A DNA stretch of 27,508 nucleotides from a virus. The translations under genes and the position numbers were made by a program. Shown piece by piece: positions 7,775 to 16,782 of the stretch. The notes below the pieces were generated by a model. The model made no database searches. It had not been told where the DNA came from and saw nothing but the letters and a program-made list of their open reading frames with translations. The stretch lies in IMG/VR virus record IMGVR_UViG_3300031565_002986, positions 1 to 27,508 of that record. The stretch is one strand, 5' to 3'. The stretch's first letter is position 1; each line of letters opens with the position of its first letter.

Positions 7775-8383
7775 TTAACCTTCCTCTGGTGGACAGATGT
7801 CATCCGCAAGAACTGTCTGCTTCAACAGGTTACCAAAGTTAAGTGTAAGTGATACTCCTGTAAGTCCGTCACGGGTATCTCTGGGAGGAGAAACCCCATG
7901 CGTCCCGTGGAACCATTCCTCTTCCCTGAATTCAAGTTTGGGTGAGCGGTTGAGAAGGACCAGTGGGTGCATGAATATCTGATGATCAACGAATGTGTTG
8001 AGTACAAGATCGTTGAGTTCCAAACGGCTGTTAAGCCACTGAATGACACTCCAACGATTCTGGATTGCATAGAGTGTACGTTCTGCTACCGCTGCGATTC
8101 CTGTAAGGTTGGTGAGGTAGATGGAGGGACTGATGCGGTCGTAGGGAACTGCTTTGAGTCGTTCAGTGATTGTGATGCTGACTCCCCATATCTCCTCATG
8201 GTATCCATCGTCGGTGTTGAGTCGTGATTGGACTTCACGAATGAATACAGATGCAAATCTGTCTCCCATCATCGGATCGGGTTGACCGTCAGGCATTGCT
8301 TTGCAGTTGTCGGTGTTCCAGTCATCTGGGAGACGATCGTGGATGTACTCAGTAACCCCGGATAGAACTGCAATGTCACTCAT
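7775..8383 (-). CDS. Probable tail terminator or neck protein
   Basis: The 202-residue product has an N-terminal helix typical of tail-terminator-like proteins (YIHDRLPDDWN, 13-23). Beta strands follow (FASVFIREVQSRL and EEIWGVSITITERL), then a helix containing AAVAERTLYAIQNRW. In siphoviruses such proteins cap the tail tube and join it to the head. It begins at an ATGA overlap with the HK97 gp10-like gene and is followed one base after its stop by the next start, so the three genes are tightly coupled. The family call rests on length, secondary-structure pattern and position, not on a diagnostic motif. Confidence 0.55.
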   Translation of the reverse strand: MSDIAVLSGVTEYIHDRLPDDWNTDNCKAMPDGQPDPMMGDRFASVFIREVQSRLNTDDGYHEEIWGVSITITERLKAVPYDRISPSIYLTNLTGIAAVAERTLYAIQNRWSVIQWLNSRLELNDLVLNTFVDHQIFMHPLVLLNRSPKLEFREEEWFHGTHGVSPPRDTRDGLTGVSLTLNFGNLLKQTVLADDICPPEEG

Positions 8384-9135
8384 AATACCCTGTCCTTGAT
8401 ATGATTGATGACTTCCGACATTGCTTTCTCGGTTGCTATACGCACCCAGGGTTCGTAGTTATCAGGAATTACAGGACGTGACTTGTTGTGGTACTTGGCA
8501 TACTCAACGAGTGTACCAATCTCCAGCTTGTTGCCAGTCTGTTTGTAGAGTTGGTTCTTCTTTGGTCTGTATCCTCTGTTGCTGTTGATGGACGGTTCAA
8601 GAGAATCGAAGATCCTGTCAGTGATGCGCATGATCAATACGTTACGATCGCCCAAAACATCGAGTCGTGTTCTAGCCCCCATCTTCTTGACGTGCGCCCA
8701 TGCTATCTTGGCAGCAATCACTTGTGCCTGTGAGTAATTTATCTTGAGCATTAGTTGAGATAAGACTGATGAATACTTTCTTCTCCACTCCGCATCTTCT
8801 TCTGGGGATAGGAGCCCCCTCTTGCGGTCCTTGAATGACGTCCCTGATTGCTTCTTGGTAAGGCCGAACTGGCTTAGTTGTTTTGTTCCGATTGGACGTT
8901 GGGCAATAGTGGATCGGGCCAATGGTTTGAATGTGTTACCAAGGTCATCTGCTCCACCTTCCGAGCGTGCCTTGTATGATTTGTGAATCAATGTAAATAG
9001 CTCGACAGTGAGTGAGGTCCAGAATACCCTTCCGATTCCATGAATGTCCTTTAGTTCACCTGTGATGTAACCGCCGATACTTGCGAACACACGCTTGATG
9101 AAATACTCAGGTCTCTTGGTTCGGAGTTTAGCCAT
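8380..9135 (-). CDS. Probable tail-completion or virion morphogenesis protein (HK97 gp10/Mu gpG-like)
   Basis: The 251-residue product is basic at both ends. It shows features common to the neck/tail-completion family: a helix with FWTSLTVELFTLIHKSYKAR (38-57), GNTFKPLARSTIAQR (66-80), and a late VEYAKYHNKSRPVIP (around 211-225), in which an aromatic, His, Arg and Pro pattern precedes a C-terminal helix. Members of this family complete the tail or join it to the connector. The ATG follows the connector stop directly (TAAATG), and the stop overlaps the next gene by ATGA. The call rests on these motifs and on position between connector and tail terminator. Confidence 0.6.
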   Translation of the reverse strand: MAKLRTKRPEYFIKRVFASIGGYITGELKDIHGIGRVFWTSLTVELFTLIHKSYKARSEGGADDLGNTFKPLARSTIAQRPIGTKQLSQFGLTKKQSGTSFKDRKRGLLSPEEDAEWRRKYSSVLSQLMLKINYSQAQVIAAKIAWAHVKKMGARTRLDVLGDRNVLIMRITDRIFDSLEPSINSNRGYRPKKNQLYKQTGNKLEIGTLVEYAKYHNKSRPVIPDNYEPWVRIATEKAMSEVINHIKDRVL

Positions 9136-9714
9136 TTACACCCAGCCCCAAAACCAACCCAACCCTATGCTCTGTCCAGCGTATGTTCCACCAACACTGA
9201 TCGTTGGACGCACTCTCAACTTCTCAACACCGAATCGTTCATCAACGATCAGGTTAGACATGGATGGGTAGGAATGTTCACGGAGAGGGATGTCGATGTG
9301 AGGGGGGAGTTCCCCGGTTGCCATTGCATCGAGTTCTCTCAACGCTTCGGTGAACATCTCCTCGAAGTAATGTTCATTGCCTCTGCGCTTGGATATGTAA
9401 TGTGCTGCAATCCATGTAGTGCGGGAACAAATCCATCTGCTGTTGGGCATCTCCAACGGGTCGAAGTACCTGCTGATCCTGACAACAACTGTTTGTTCCG
9501 CATCCCTGATGAACTGATTGATTACGAGTTCTTTTTCTGTGAGTCCGTTGGATACGATAATCGTATCGTTGAGGTCATCTAAGATGTTGGTTAATCCAAG
9601 TTGAGCGTAGAGACCTTCGATCAGTTGTTGGGTGGTGAATCCATAGACCGGGACGTAGGTTGTGTAGGAACCCGCACCTCCAACAATCGCCACACCATCA
9701 TTATAAATGGGCAT
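9136..9714 (-). CDS. Head-tail connector (adaptor) protein
   Basis: The 192-residue product contains a helical core with VINQFIRDAEQTVVVRISRY (64-83), then SRTTWIAAHYISKRRGNEHY (97-116), followed by FTEALRELDAMATGELPP. A C-terminal stretch follows with REHSYPSMSNLIVDERF and PTISVGGTYAGQ. Small helical adaptors of this size bind under the portal and carry the neck; the RRGNE and 'SMSNL.VD.R' stretches look like that class. The start overlaps the stop of the long fibre gene in TAATG, so a neck gene is translationally coupled to an adsorption gene, an odd pairing. The connector role is well supported by context with the three following neck genes. Confidence 0.65.
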   Translation of the reverse strand: MPIYNDGVAIVGGAGSYTTYVPVYGFTTQQLIEGLYAQLGLTNILDDLNDTIIVSNGLTEKELVINQFIRDAEQTVVVRISRYFDPLEMPNSRWICSRTTWIAAHYISKRRGNEHYFEEMFTEALRELDAMATGELPPHIDIPLREHSYPSMSNLIVDERFGVEKLRVRPTISVGGTYAGQSIGLGWFWGWV

Positions 9715-12700
9715 TAGGTTCCTCCGGCAAGTACAACTGGATTCGGGAATTCTTCGACATCACTTTTTCTCCAGAGATAGTAATTACCTTCGTCTAGGAA
9801 GAAGGTAACAACTCCAAATGAGTCGGTGACCAGTGTCCCTGCTATTACGTTGTCTCCGTCTGAGTCAGTGGATACCCAACACTCGACCCCTGATACCGGG
9901 TCACCAGATCCAATGTCATTGACTGTTACGATAGTTTCCAGTGCTCCTGGTCCCACGATTAACCCTCCTGTTCCAAGGCTTGCGATATCCTGCGCAATGG
10001 TTGCTACAGGTGTCCCAAGGGTTGCGATAATAGCTGTGACGTCGGATTGAATTCCAGTGACATCAGCTTTGAATACATCTTCGTTGGTGGTGTCAGTGAA
10101 GTAGGTGTAGATTGTTGCTGCATCATCACCACCACCACCTGTGACTGCGTTAGCATCTACTTCACCAGGGTTAGTAAATATGAACTGGTCAGTGGTAGTT
10201 TTAATACCGTCAATTTTAACTTCGTTGGCATCAATCTCGACAATGATTGCTGCCTGAGCATCCGTTACGTTGGTTGGAGTTGCGAAACCAGTGGCCGTTG
10301 CCCAATCTCCCTGGCTCAACTGCAATTCGTTGGTATCTGCCACAATAGCTATTAGTTGTGTGCTGTTGGCATCCATTTCAATTCGCACTTCCTCTGCTGT
10401 CAGTCCAACACCTGCAACACCAACATCGTTGACTGTCTTAGCGGGGGTGGCAACATTGAAGAAGTATTCGAATGCGGCAGCAATCTGTGATCCTGTACCA
10501 AGAATCGCAGTCCCATTGATCTCAGTTAGATTGACTCCTGCTGTCAGTGTATCTAGATCGACTTGAGCAACATCAATCAGTGCGTCAGTTGTCGTATGTA
10601 ATCCTGCTGCGGTTCCTGCGGCATCTGGAACTACAGTGTTGTAACTTGCCGCAACAAGTGTTCTTGCTTCAAACTCAGCAACCGTTGGGATGTCTGCGAG
10701 TTGGGTGTCCAGGTTTGCGGCAGCTAATCCTACTGCTGATCGAACACCTGCTGCGTCCAACCCTCCAGCACCACTTAACGCATTTGAATCCACTTGGTTT
10801 GCTACTGTGAAAACAAATTGATCGGTCTTGGTCTTGATACCGTCAATCTTGCCTTCGTTCGTGCCTACCCCTGCAAGGATGTCAGAGACAGTTTTTCCAG
10901 CCTGTACGCCGGTATAGGAACTGATGTCTGTGAGCCACGGGTCACCAGCCGAACCTTGGAAATCATTGTAGCTCGCCAGTACGAATGAAGCGCCTACTCC
11001 ACCGTGAGGTCCATTAGCCAATGTTACAACTCCAGACACGTTTCCGTCTACATTGCCAGAAACAGTTGTGATTGTTCCACCCGTAATATTGGTTGGAGTT
11101 GCGTAAGATGCTGATACTAATGTTCTTGCTTCAAATTCTGATGTGCTTGGAACGTCCGCAAGTACATTACCTGCAAGTGTTACCCCTACTCCAGTAGTTG
11201 AAATGTCGAAGTCCCAAACTTCTTGAGCAGTCAATGCAGCACCAGCAACACCGACGTCATTAACAGTCTTGGCAGGAGCAGCAACGTTAAAGAAGTATTC
11301 AAATGCCGCTGCAACCTGGGAGCCTGTTCCAAGAATTGCAGTGCCGTTGATGTCTGTTAGATTCACCCCTGCGGTCAATGTATCAAGGTCAGTTTGAGCA
11401 GCATCCAACGCAGTTGATGTTGCACGAGACGAGACAGCGGCATTGAGATTAGCAACGACAAGTGATCCAACACTGCCGACCCCAACGAGTGAGGCTGTTG
11501 CAATACCCCAGACTCCTGATGCTGTAAGTGTTGAAGTTAACCATTGTCCTTGATTAGCTTGCAAGTCTGCTGTATCGGCTAAGATGTCGGATATAGTTTT
11601 CCCTGCTTGTACTCCCGTGTATGTGCTGAGGTCTTCTGTCCACATTGCTGTAACAAAGTCAGCTACCGAAGAGGCCCATGATGGTTCGGGTATCGCAGAT
11701 AATCCAATACCAGCCGCACCTGTGTTATCGTAGATGGATTCCAGTGAGTTTGTAGCGTCCCACGTTGTACCCTTAATGTCTGTCAGGTGAGTTATGATCG
11801 TATCTTGTTTCGCTTCTGTTGCGTCTCCACCAGCGGCAATGGCCTCGACAAATTCTCCGTAAGAACCGACATCACCATAAGTCACAGTCGCAGCGTTCCA
11901 AATCGCATCGGCAAGCACCGCATCACTCGTTGTGTCGGCAAGAGCAACCGCCGTTAGTCCAACACCTGCCGCTCCAACTGTCGCAATCAGAGCGTCAAGT
12001 TTCGTTTCGGTTATCACGCTGTCAACGGTTCCATTGACATTGCCACTTACGGTTCCTGCAACCGTTACAGTGCCAATCGTTGTGTTTGTAAGCGTCACGA
12101 AGCTGCCTTGACCTTCCACATTTGCGAAGTCAATTCCTGCTGCCCCCGTTGCTGTAACGTCGAGTGTTCGACCAGCGACCGTAGGTTGCAGATAATTTGC
12201 CGCGACTATGGTCCTAGCCTGAAATTCAGCAGTGCTAGGGACATCAGCAAGTACATTACCAGCTAGCGTTGCACCAACACCTGTTCCCGTTAAATCAAAA
12301 TCCCAAATCTGTTGTACGGTCGGTGCCAATCCACCTGTTGGTGCTAGTTCAAGTGCGTTTGCCGTGAACTGTGAAACGCCTGCGTCATCGCCAATAATCT
12401 CATTAAGTAATGCCGTTGCTACACCGGGCTTGATGGCAGGATCATAATCAACTGCAAGCAAGTGATCCAAATGGATATCCGCCAGTGCTGTATCAACTTC
12501 CGTATTAACTTGGGCCGTGGTAACTGTCGAGCACCCAAACGCGGTCAAGGCGTCGGTTACTTCACTTTCAACTTCAACGTCCCATGCCGCATTCCATGGG
12601 ATTGCTGTAAGGTTGTCACCGCCAGTTCCAATTTGTGCCTGTACGGTCGTCAAGTACAAACCAAATGTTCCAGCAGTAATGTGCCCTGCGCCAGTTTCGT

Positions 12701-13451
12701 CCCAGATAGCGTCAACGCCAGCAGCAGACAAGGCGTAACCTGTCTTGTCGTTGACCGTGGTTACATTCGTGGCTGTGGTGATCGTGCCTGTGATATTTGC
12801 CGTCTGGTTGCCGAGTCCGGTTGTTGCAGTTAGCGAATAACCTGTTTTCCCGACGTTCCAATCACCTTTTCCGTTTAGACTTGATGCCGCGAATTTTTCC
12901 GCTGTAAATGCTCCATCAGTTATTCCTGCTGTAGTGATCCAGTTAGCAGGAATGGACGGAAGATTGGTAAGGTTCGTTACTGTTCCGACGTTAGCAATAG
13001 CACCAGCAAGCGTATTTATTTCACCAGTGCCAGTTCCGTCTTTGATCGTGGTCACTGGATAACCAGCTGTATCCGGTGTTGCAACTGCTGTTCCGTTCCA
13101 TTCAACAACATTAACAGCAGGTGCCCCCAACTCAACTCGCATGTGTTCAACGAAACATGCAGTGGCACTAGCTGTAAGAATGACTTCATTGGAGCCGGAA
13201 AACGCAGCGTCCGGCCAATCTATTCGATATAGCCCCGGTTGATTCGTTGCGTCAACTTCCGCAACACCCCAATCGGTATGACTTCCAGTCGGTGTTAAAG
13301 TAACTTCTGTGCCTGTACTTGAACTGCCTCGATATGTGCAATATGCCAAAGAAAAACTGGTGTACGTCAATCCCGTTTTTGACGTTCCATCTGCTGCAAG
13401 ACGCATTACAAAATAGGTTGTCACATCAGCTGAGCCACTAGGTAATGCCAT
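9714..13451 (-). CDS. Long repetitive tail fibre protein with C-terminal Ig-like domain
   Basis: The 1245-residue product is low in charged residues and rich in Ala, Thr, Val, Gly and Asp. The first 110 residues form a beta domain (FSLAYCTYRGSSSTG, PGLYRIDWPDAAF) of a kind seen at the virion-binding end of fibres. The middle is a stalk of diverged repeats with recurring elements: TYTGVQAGKT, GVTLAGNVLADVPS, EINGTAILGTGSQ, FEYFFNVA and KIDGIKTKTDQF. The last 82 residues (1164-1245), with DPVSGVECWVSTD, VTDSFGVVTFFLDEGNYYLW, resemble a transthyretin or carboxypeptidase-regulatory-type Ig fold, which could be a binding tip. It is joined by TAATG to the genes on either side. The function, attachment to the host surface, is inferred from architecture. 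Confidence 0.75.
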   Translation of the reverse strand: MALPSGSADVTTYFVMRLAADGTSKTGLTYTSFSLAYCTYRGSSSTGTEVTLTPTGSHTDWGVAEVDATNQPGLYRIDWPDAAFSGSNEVILTASATACFVEHMRVELGAPAVNVVEWNGTAVATPDTAGYPVTTIKDGTGTGEINTLAGAIANVGTVTNLTNLPSIPANWITTAGITDGAFTAEKFAASSLNGKGDWNVGKTGYSLTATTGLGNQTANITGTITTATNVTTVNDKTGYALSAAGVDAIWDETGAGHITAGTFGLYLTTVQAQIGTGGDNLTAIPWNAAWDVEVESEVTDALTAFGCSTVTTAQVNTEVDTALADIHLDHLLAVDYDPAIKPGVATALLNEIIGDDAGVSQFTANALELAPTGGLAPTVQQIWDFDLTGTGVGATLAGNVLADVPSTAEFQARTIVAANYLQPTVAGRTLDVTATGAAGIDFANVEGQGSFVTLTNTTIGTVTVAGTVSGNVNGTVDSVITETKLDALIATVGAAGVGLTAVALADTTSDAVLADAIWNAATVTYGDVGSYGEFVEAIAAGGDATEAKQDTIITHLTDIKGTTWDATNSLESIYDNTGAAGIGLSAIPEPSWASSVADFVTAMWTEDLSTYTGVQAGKTISDILADTADLQANQGQWLTSTLTASGVWGIATASLVGVGSVGSLVVANLNAAVSSRATSTALDAAQTDLDTLTAGVNLTDINGTAILGTGSQVAAAFEYFFNVAAPAKTVNDVGVAGAALTAQEVWDFDISTTGVGVTLAGNVLADVPSTSEFEARTLVSASYATPTNITGGTITTVSGNVDGNVSGVVTLANGPHGGVGASFVLASYNDFQGSAGDPWLTDISSYTGVQAGKTVSDILAGVGTNEGKIDGIKTKTDQFVFTVANQVDSNALSGAGGLDAAGVRSAVGLAAANLDTQLADIPTVAEFEARTLVAASYNTVVPDAAGTAAGLHTTTDALIDVAQVDLDTLTAGVNLTEINGTAILGTGSQIAAAFEYFFNVATPAKTVNDVGVAGVGLTAEEVRIEMDANSTQLIAIVADTNELQLSQGDWATATGFATPTNVTDAQAAIIVEIDANEVKIDGIKTTTDQFIFTNPGEVDANAVTGGGGDDAATIYTYFTDTTNEDVFKADVTGIQSDVTAIIATLGTPVATIAQDIASLGTGGLIVGPGALETIVTVNDIGSGDPVSGVECWVSTDSDGDNVIAGTLVTDSFGVVTFFLDEGNYYLWRKSDVEEFPNPVVLAGGT
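10425..10565 (-). repeat. Internal coding repeat of the fibre, copy 1
   Basis: This segment encodes DTLTAGVNLTEINGTAILG followed by GSQIAAAFEYFFNVATPAKT. The second copy at 11260-11405 encodes nearly the same residues while many third positions differ. It is part of a longer duplicated unit. Confidence 0.7.
11260..11405 (-). repeat. Internal coding repeat of the fibre, copy 2
   Basis: This segment encodes DTLTAGVNLTDINGTAILG followed by GSQVAAAFEYFFNVAAPAKT, matching copy 1 with only a few residue changes. The DNA has drifted mainly at synonymous positions, so the duplication is old and the protein repeat is under constraint. A related but more diverged element (GVGATLAGNVLADVPSTAEF) recurs near 12210-12300. 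Confidence 0.7.
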
Positions 13452-14152
13452 TACAAACCTCCTCTAAGAACTTGCATTCCGCCAACCATGCTTTGACGGG
13501 TAATCGGAATATACGTTGGTCCTGCTGCTGCTTCATCCCATGTTGCTACTATCCCCGTATTAGCGAAACCAGAACCAGTAAGGGTAACAGTGTATGTTTT
13601 ATTAGTCTGTGCCGAGCTTTCTACTCCGTGACACAGACAGGTATCAAAAACGCTATTATCGTATTCTTGTACTTCCGTGAGCGGCGATGTTTGACCGCTC
13701 ATGGTTTTTGATGATCGTGCATGGGAAAAACATGCGACAACCAGCCCATTAGCAGAACAATCTATATTAGTCACCGGAATTGTCGTGCTAGTTGCCGTGG
13801 TATTTTTCCCACTGTCGGTTGGCGTTCCACCAGCACAGCCTGTGAACAACATCGGGCCTATCATCCAACCAGTATCTCCACCCGTTATGGCAACCGTCAC
13901 TGTTCCATTGGATGATCCTAGCCCAGTTTCGTCGATGTACCACAGTTCCTGATGATTACCCGGAATACTCACGTTTGTCCCTTTGTCTACTATCGTGCAA
14001 TTTTTCCCATCAACTGTGACCGCTGTAATTGGGTCAGTGGTAGTTTCATCTGCAATAAACACCGCAACCAAACGATCCGTCCCTGCCGTGCCAATATCGA
14101 ACGATACCGATGTGCCGTTGGCCAGAGATGATCTAACGTAAGCAATTGCCAT
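13451..14152 (-). CDS. Beta-rich virion-associated protein, unknown family
   Basis: The 233-residue product looks like one beta-sandwich: SVSFDIGTAGTDRLVAVFIA (16-35), then ITAVTVDGKNCTIV, a central NGTVTVAITGG, and paired strands around KTYTVTLTGSGFANTG. It ends with PTYIPITRQSMVGGMQVLRG, a short tail of a kind I recognise from the ends of phage structural proteins. An AAGGAAA ribosome site precedes the ATG. The stop overlaps the fibre start in TAATG, so it may be a partner or adaptor of that fibre. It has several Cys residues, unusual for a phage surface protein. No enzymatic motif is seen. Confidence 0.65.
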   Translation of the reverse strand: MAIAYVRSSLANGTSVSFDIGTAGTDRLVAVFIADETTTDPITAVTVDGKNCTIVDKGTNVSIPGNHQELWYIDETGLGSSNGTVTVAITGGDTGWMIGPMLFTGCAGGTPTDSGKNTTATSTTIPVTNIDCSANGLVVACFSHARSSKTMSGQTSPLTEVQEYDNSVFDTCLCHGVESSAQTNKTYTVTLTGSGFANTGIVATWDEAAAGPTYIPITRQSMVGGMQVLRGGL

Positions 14153-14161
14153 TGTATTTCC

Positions 14162-14581
14162 TTACGCCAAGGCGATTGTTCCAGCAGATAGAAGTTCAAT
14201 CTGCACGTCAATGATTGTCGTTGAAGTGGCAATGCCCAGCTTGACGGCAAAATCACCTGGTCCCAAATCGGAAAACAAACAAATCCCGCCAGTTGGCGCT
14301 AAGTAATACGTCTGTCCTGCGACAACTGTTGCACCAATCGTCATCAATCCTTTGGTGAGAATTAAACCGATTGAAGTGTCGACACCACCGCATAACGTAA
14401 TGCCCGCAACAAGCGAACTAACCGTCAAATCCGCATCCGCTGCGATTAGTTTTGAACTTGCTGTTAAGTCACGATACACCGGGACACCCCGGCCAACCGT
14501 TGCGCCCATTGTTACAAGTTCCATTAAATTGACTAATGAAGCTGGTGCAACATTCGGTTCGGTTATTGAGAGAATTGCCAT
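14162..14581 (-). CDS. Small decoration-like or tail-associated protein
   Basis: I start this at the ATG at 14581, two bases after the stop of the tailspike gene; a longer reading from 14674 would run 91 bases into that gene. The 139-residue product is Val, Ala, Gly and Thr rich. Its last third has GQTYYLAPTGGICLFSDLGPG followed by KLGIATSTTIIDVQI. A 'G..YYL....G......lg.G.....lG.A.s.t...v' pattern like this occurs in small beta domains appended to phage fibres and capsid cement proteins. Placed between spike and fibre genes, it is more likely part of the adsorption apparatus. The function is not established. Confidence 0.6.
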   Translation of the reverse strand: MAILSITEPNVAPASLVNLMELVTMGATVGRGVPVYRDLTASSKLIAADADLTVSSLVAGITLCGGVDTSIGLILTKGLMTIGATVVAGQTYYLAPTGGICLFSDLGPGDFAVKLGIATSTTIIDVQIELLSAGTIALA

Positions 14582-14583
14582 AT

Positions 14584-16782
14584 TTAATACCCCACAAATG
14601 ATCTTGATTTTTGGAACGCAACGCACTCGGAAATTGAATTGAAATGCACTATTTGAATTGCAGACATTTCCCAAGTTAATGCTACGTCACCTTTATTTGT
14701 AAATTCGATATTCGGTACGGACGAAGCATTTCCATGATGCCCAACAATAGCGTATGTATGCCATTCAGGTGTCAGTGTGACGCTGCGACCATTGAAGAAA
14801 CAGTGTGTTGTCGGTAATGCTGCAACACCGACTTCCCCCGTATCGTCCGAGCGGATTGCGAATGTCAAGATGTATAAATCACCCAATCCATCAAGAGGAC
14901 CGCCGAGGCCAGCGTCCCAAACAAAATCGAGATTTTGTAATACGATCCCCTGCCGGTTAGTTGCATCTGTGCTAACGTGCAAGCACTCCGACACATCAAG
15001 CATTCCGCCCTGCACAGTTGATAGTGCAGTCGATCCTGATCCTAACATCACCGGCATGTCATCAGAGGCACACGTCGCGGAATAAAGGCATTGATTCGAG
15101 TAAACAGTAAATGTGCCAGTTGGTGATCCTCCAAGTGTGAGAACAGTTCCGTCACGCACATCCGTCAATGTCACAGACGCACCCGCAGATATGGTTTTGA
15201 TGAAGTATCTTGTGTTTACTGCAAGTGGAGTTGGGAGCGTTCCGGTGGAACGGACCATCACTTCCATGCCAACTTCAAACGTGTGACCTGCGATGTTGAC
15301 GTTGTTTCCAGTAAACGGAGTACCATCGGCATCAACGCTTGTTCTGACGGTTTTTCCATAAGCGGATTGTTGGACACGATGCGGGACTCGTGCGAAGGCA
15401 CTGCGTTTTGACCCTGTAGTGTTAGTGCCACCACTGTTTCGACGTGGGGGCAACATGACATCATCTAACCGCTGGTTGTGATTGTTTCCTGTATCTTCGT
15501 AATTTATTCCGGTCCCAATACAACTTGAATCGTCGTTCAGCCATATCCCTGCATCACCAGCAGAACCGCTGAATCCGCAATTTTCATAAGAGACTATAGC
15601 CGTATCGTGAATGCGGATTGAACTGAGTGTCATTTCCCGCAACTGAACGCGACATGTCCCGTGTACCGATAAATCGCATCCTAAGTAAACGGTTCCATCA
15701 ACATTAACCTCTCCATCATCTGCATTCGCTTCTGTCCACATGTTCTCAATTGTGAACGGCGTGCCGACCCATTGGTTTCCTTCCAAGAATATCCAACCTA
15801 CGTCGCATCCTTGCATTAGCCCGCCGCTGAATGTTATGCGAGAACCGTTGGGATATGCATTGTCTTCTTGGTCAATGTAGAATCCAACAGTGCATTGATT
15901 CCATGTGCAGTCCCGATAACTAGCCTCTCCAGCTTGTACCAATAACGTTGGTGCGAGAACTGGCACGGTCAACCCGTTGCTTACGTTCGTGATTGAATTA
16001 GCAGCATTACGACTTGTGCGAAATGTCCCAATATAACATTGCTCCCAAGTACACCTGCTGAAATGGTGGCCCCAACATGCGTTGGATAAAAATCCAATCC
16101 CACAACGGAAAAAGTGCAGTCCGTCACCCTTTATCTCTCCTGAATTTGTAAATATTCCATGACTCTGTTTGTTGCCGTTTCCATTACTTACAGCAACAAA
16201 TTGAATGTCACGAATGAAGCATTGCTTATAGCCCCCGTCAATTTGGATGATAGTCAACGCAAATTCATTCTCATTGACAGCACGCCACGACGTACCCGGT
16301 CCATCTCCCACAATTTCTATTTCATCTTGGAACGCTCGATTGTGAATAACAGTTGCTTGGTAACCACCGGCTGGTATGTATACTCTCCCGCCATTGCTTT
16401 TTGCTTCCATCGCATCAATCGCAGCTTGGAATGCTGCACTTGAATCTGTTACTCGTGTGGGGTCTGCACCGAACTTTAATACATTCGCATGTGATTGATC
16501 GACGGCAATCCAATTGCCCGTGACTGCGGCGATTACAAACCCACCATCAGGAGTAGCAACTGATCCTGTGTCGAGGTAGTAGATGTTTCCACCACCGTCT
16601 CCGGCTGTTGTGTATCCAGACGTGACAACGACTTGCCCATCAACAGCAGCAAGTGTAGCCAGAACCGAAACATCTGTTACCTGTATCGGTATAGAGTCGA
16701 TTAGTAACGCATACTGGGCCTGGGTAGGATAGTCATTCTGCTCGAAGTACGCTTTGAGCGCGCTGGGCGTAGGTATCGCCAT
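14584..16782 (-). CDS. Tailspike with parallel beta-helix (pectate-lyase-like), probable depolymerase
   Basis: The 732-residue product begins with a short linker, TPSALKAYFEQNDYPTQAQY (5-24), of a kind common at the start of phage and bacterial spike proteins. A small beta domain follows with TSGYTTAGDGGGNIYYLD (54-71). Then comes the classic entry to a beta-helix: NVLKFGADPTRVTDSSAAFQ (100-119) with AAIDAM and GGRVYIPAGGYQ (131-142). About 300 residues of short beta repeats follow, and the C-terminal part is beta-rich. Such spikes form trimers and often cut capsular or O-antigen polysaccharide. Catalytic residues cannot be assigned by eye. Its ATG overlaps the stop of the second spike in TAATG, so the two are coupled. 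Confidence 0.75.
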   Translation of the reverse strand: MAIPTPSALKAYFEQNDYPTQAQYALLIDSIPIQVTDVSVLATLAAVDGQVVVTSGYTTAGDGGGNIYYLDTGSVATPDGGFVIAAVTGNWIAVDQSHANVLKFGADPTRVTDSSAAFQAAIDAMEAKSNGGRVYIPAGGYQATVIHNRAFQDEIEIVGDGPGTSWRAVNENEFALTIIQIDGGYKQCFIRDIQFVAVSNGNGNKQSHGIFTNSGEIKGDGLHFFRCGIGFLSNACWGHHFSRCTWEQCYIGTFRTSRNAANSITNVSNGLTVPVLAPTLLVQAGEASYRDCTWNQCTVGFYIDQEDNAYPNGSRITFSGGLMQGCDVGWIFLEGNQWVGTPFTIENMWTEANADDGEVNVDGTVYLGCDLSVHGTCRVQLREMTLSSIRIHDTAIVSYENCGFSGSAGDAGIWLNDDSSCIGTGINYEDTGNNHNQRLDDVMLPPRRNSGGTNTTGSKRSAFARVPHRVQQSAYGKTVRTSVDADGTPFTGNNVNIAGHTFEVGMEVMVRSTGTLPTPLAVNTRYFIKTISAGASVTLTDVRDGTVLTLGGSPTGTFTVYSNQCLYSATCASDDMPVMLGSGSTALSTVQGGMLDVSECLHVSTDATNRQGIVLQNLDFVWDAGLGGPLDGLGDLYILTFAIRSDDTGEVGVAALPTTHCFFNGRSVTLTPEWHTYAIVGHHGNASSVPNIEFTNKGDVALTWEMSAIQIVHFNSISECVAFQKSRSFVGY

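Noticed and set aside
14582-14674. Longer N-terminus for the small decoration-like protein
   Set aside because: It would overlap the spike gene by 91 bases; the ATG at 14581 follows the spike stop closely, as at the other junctions.
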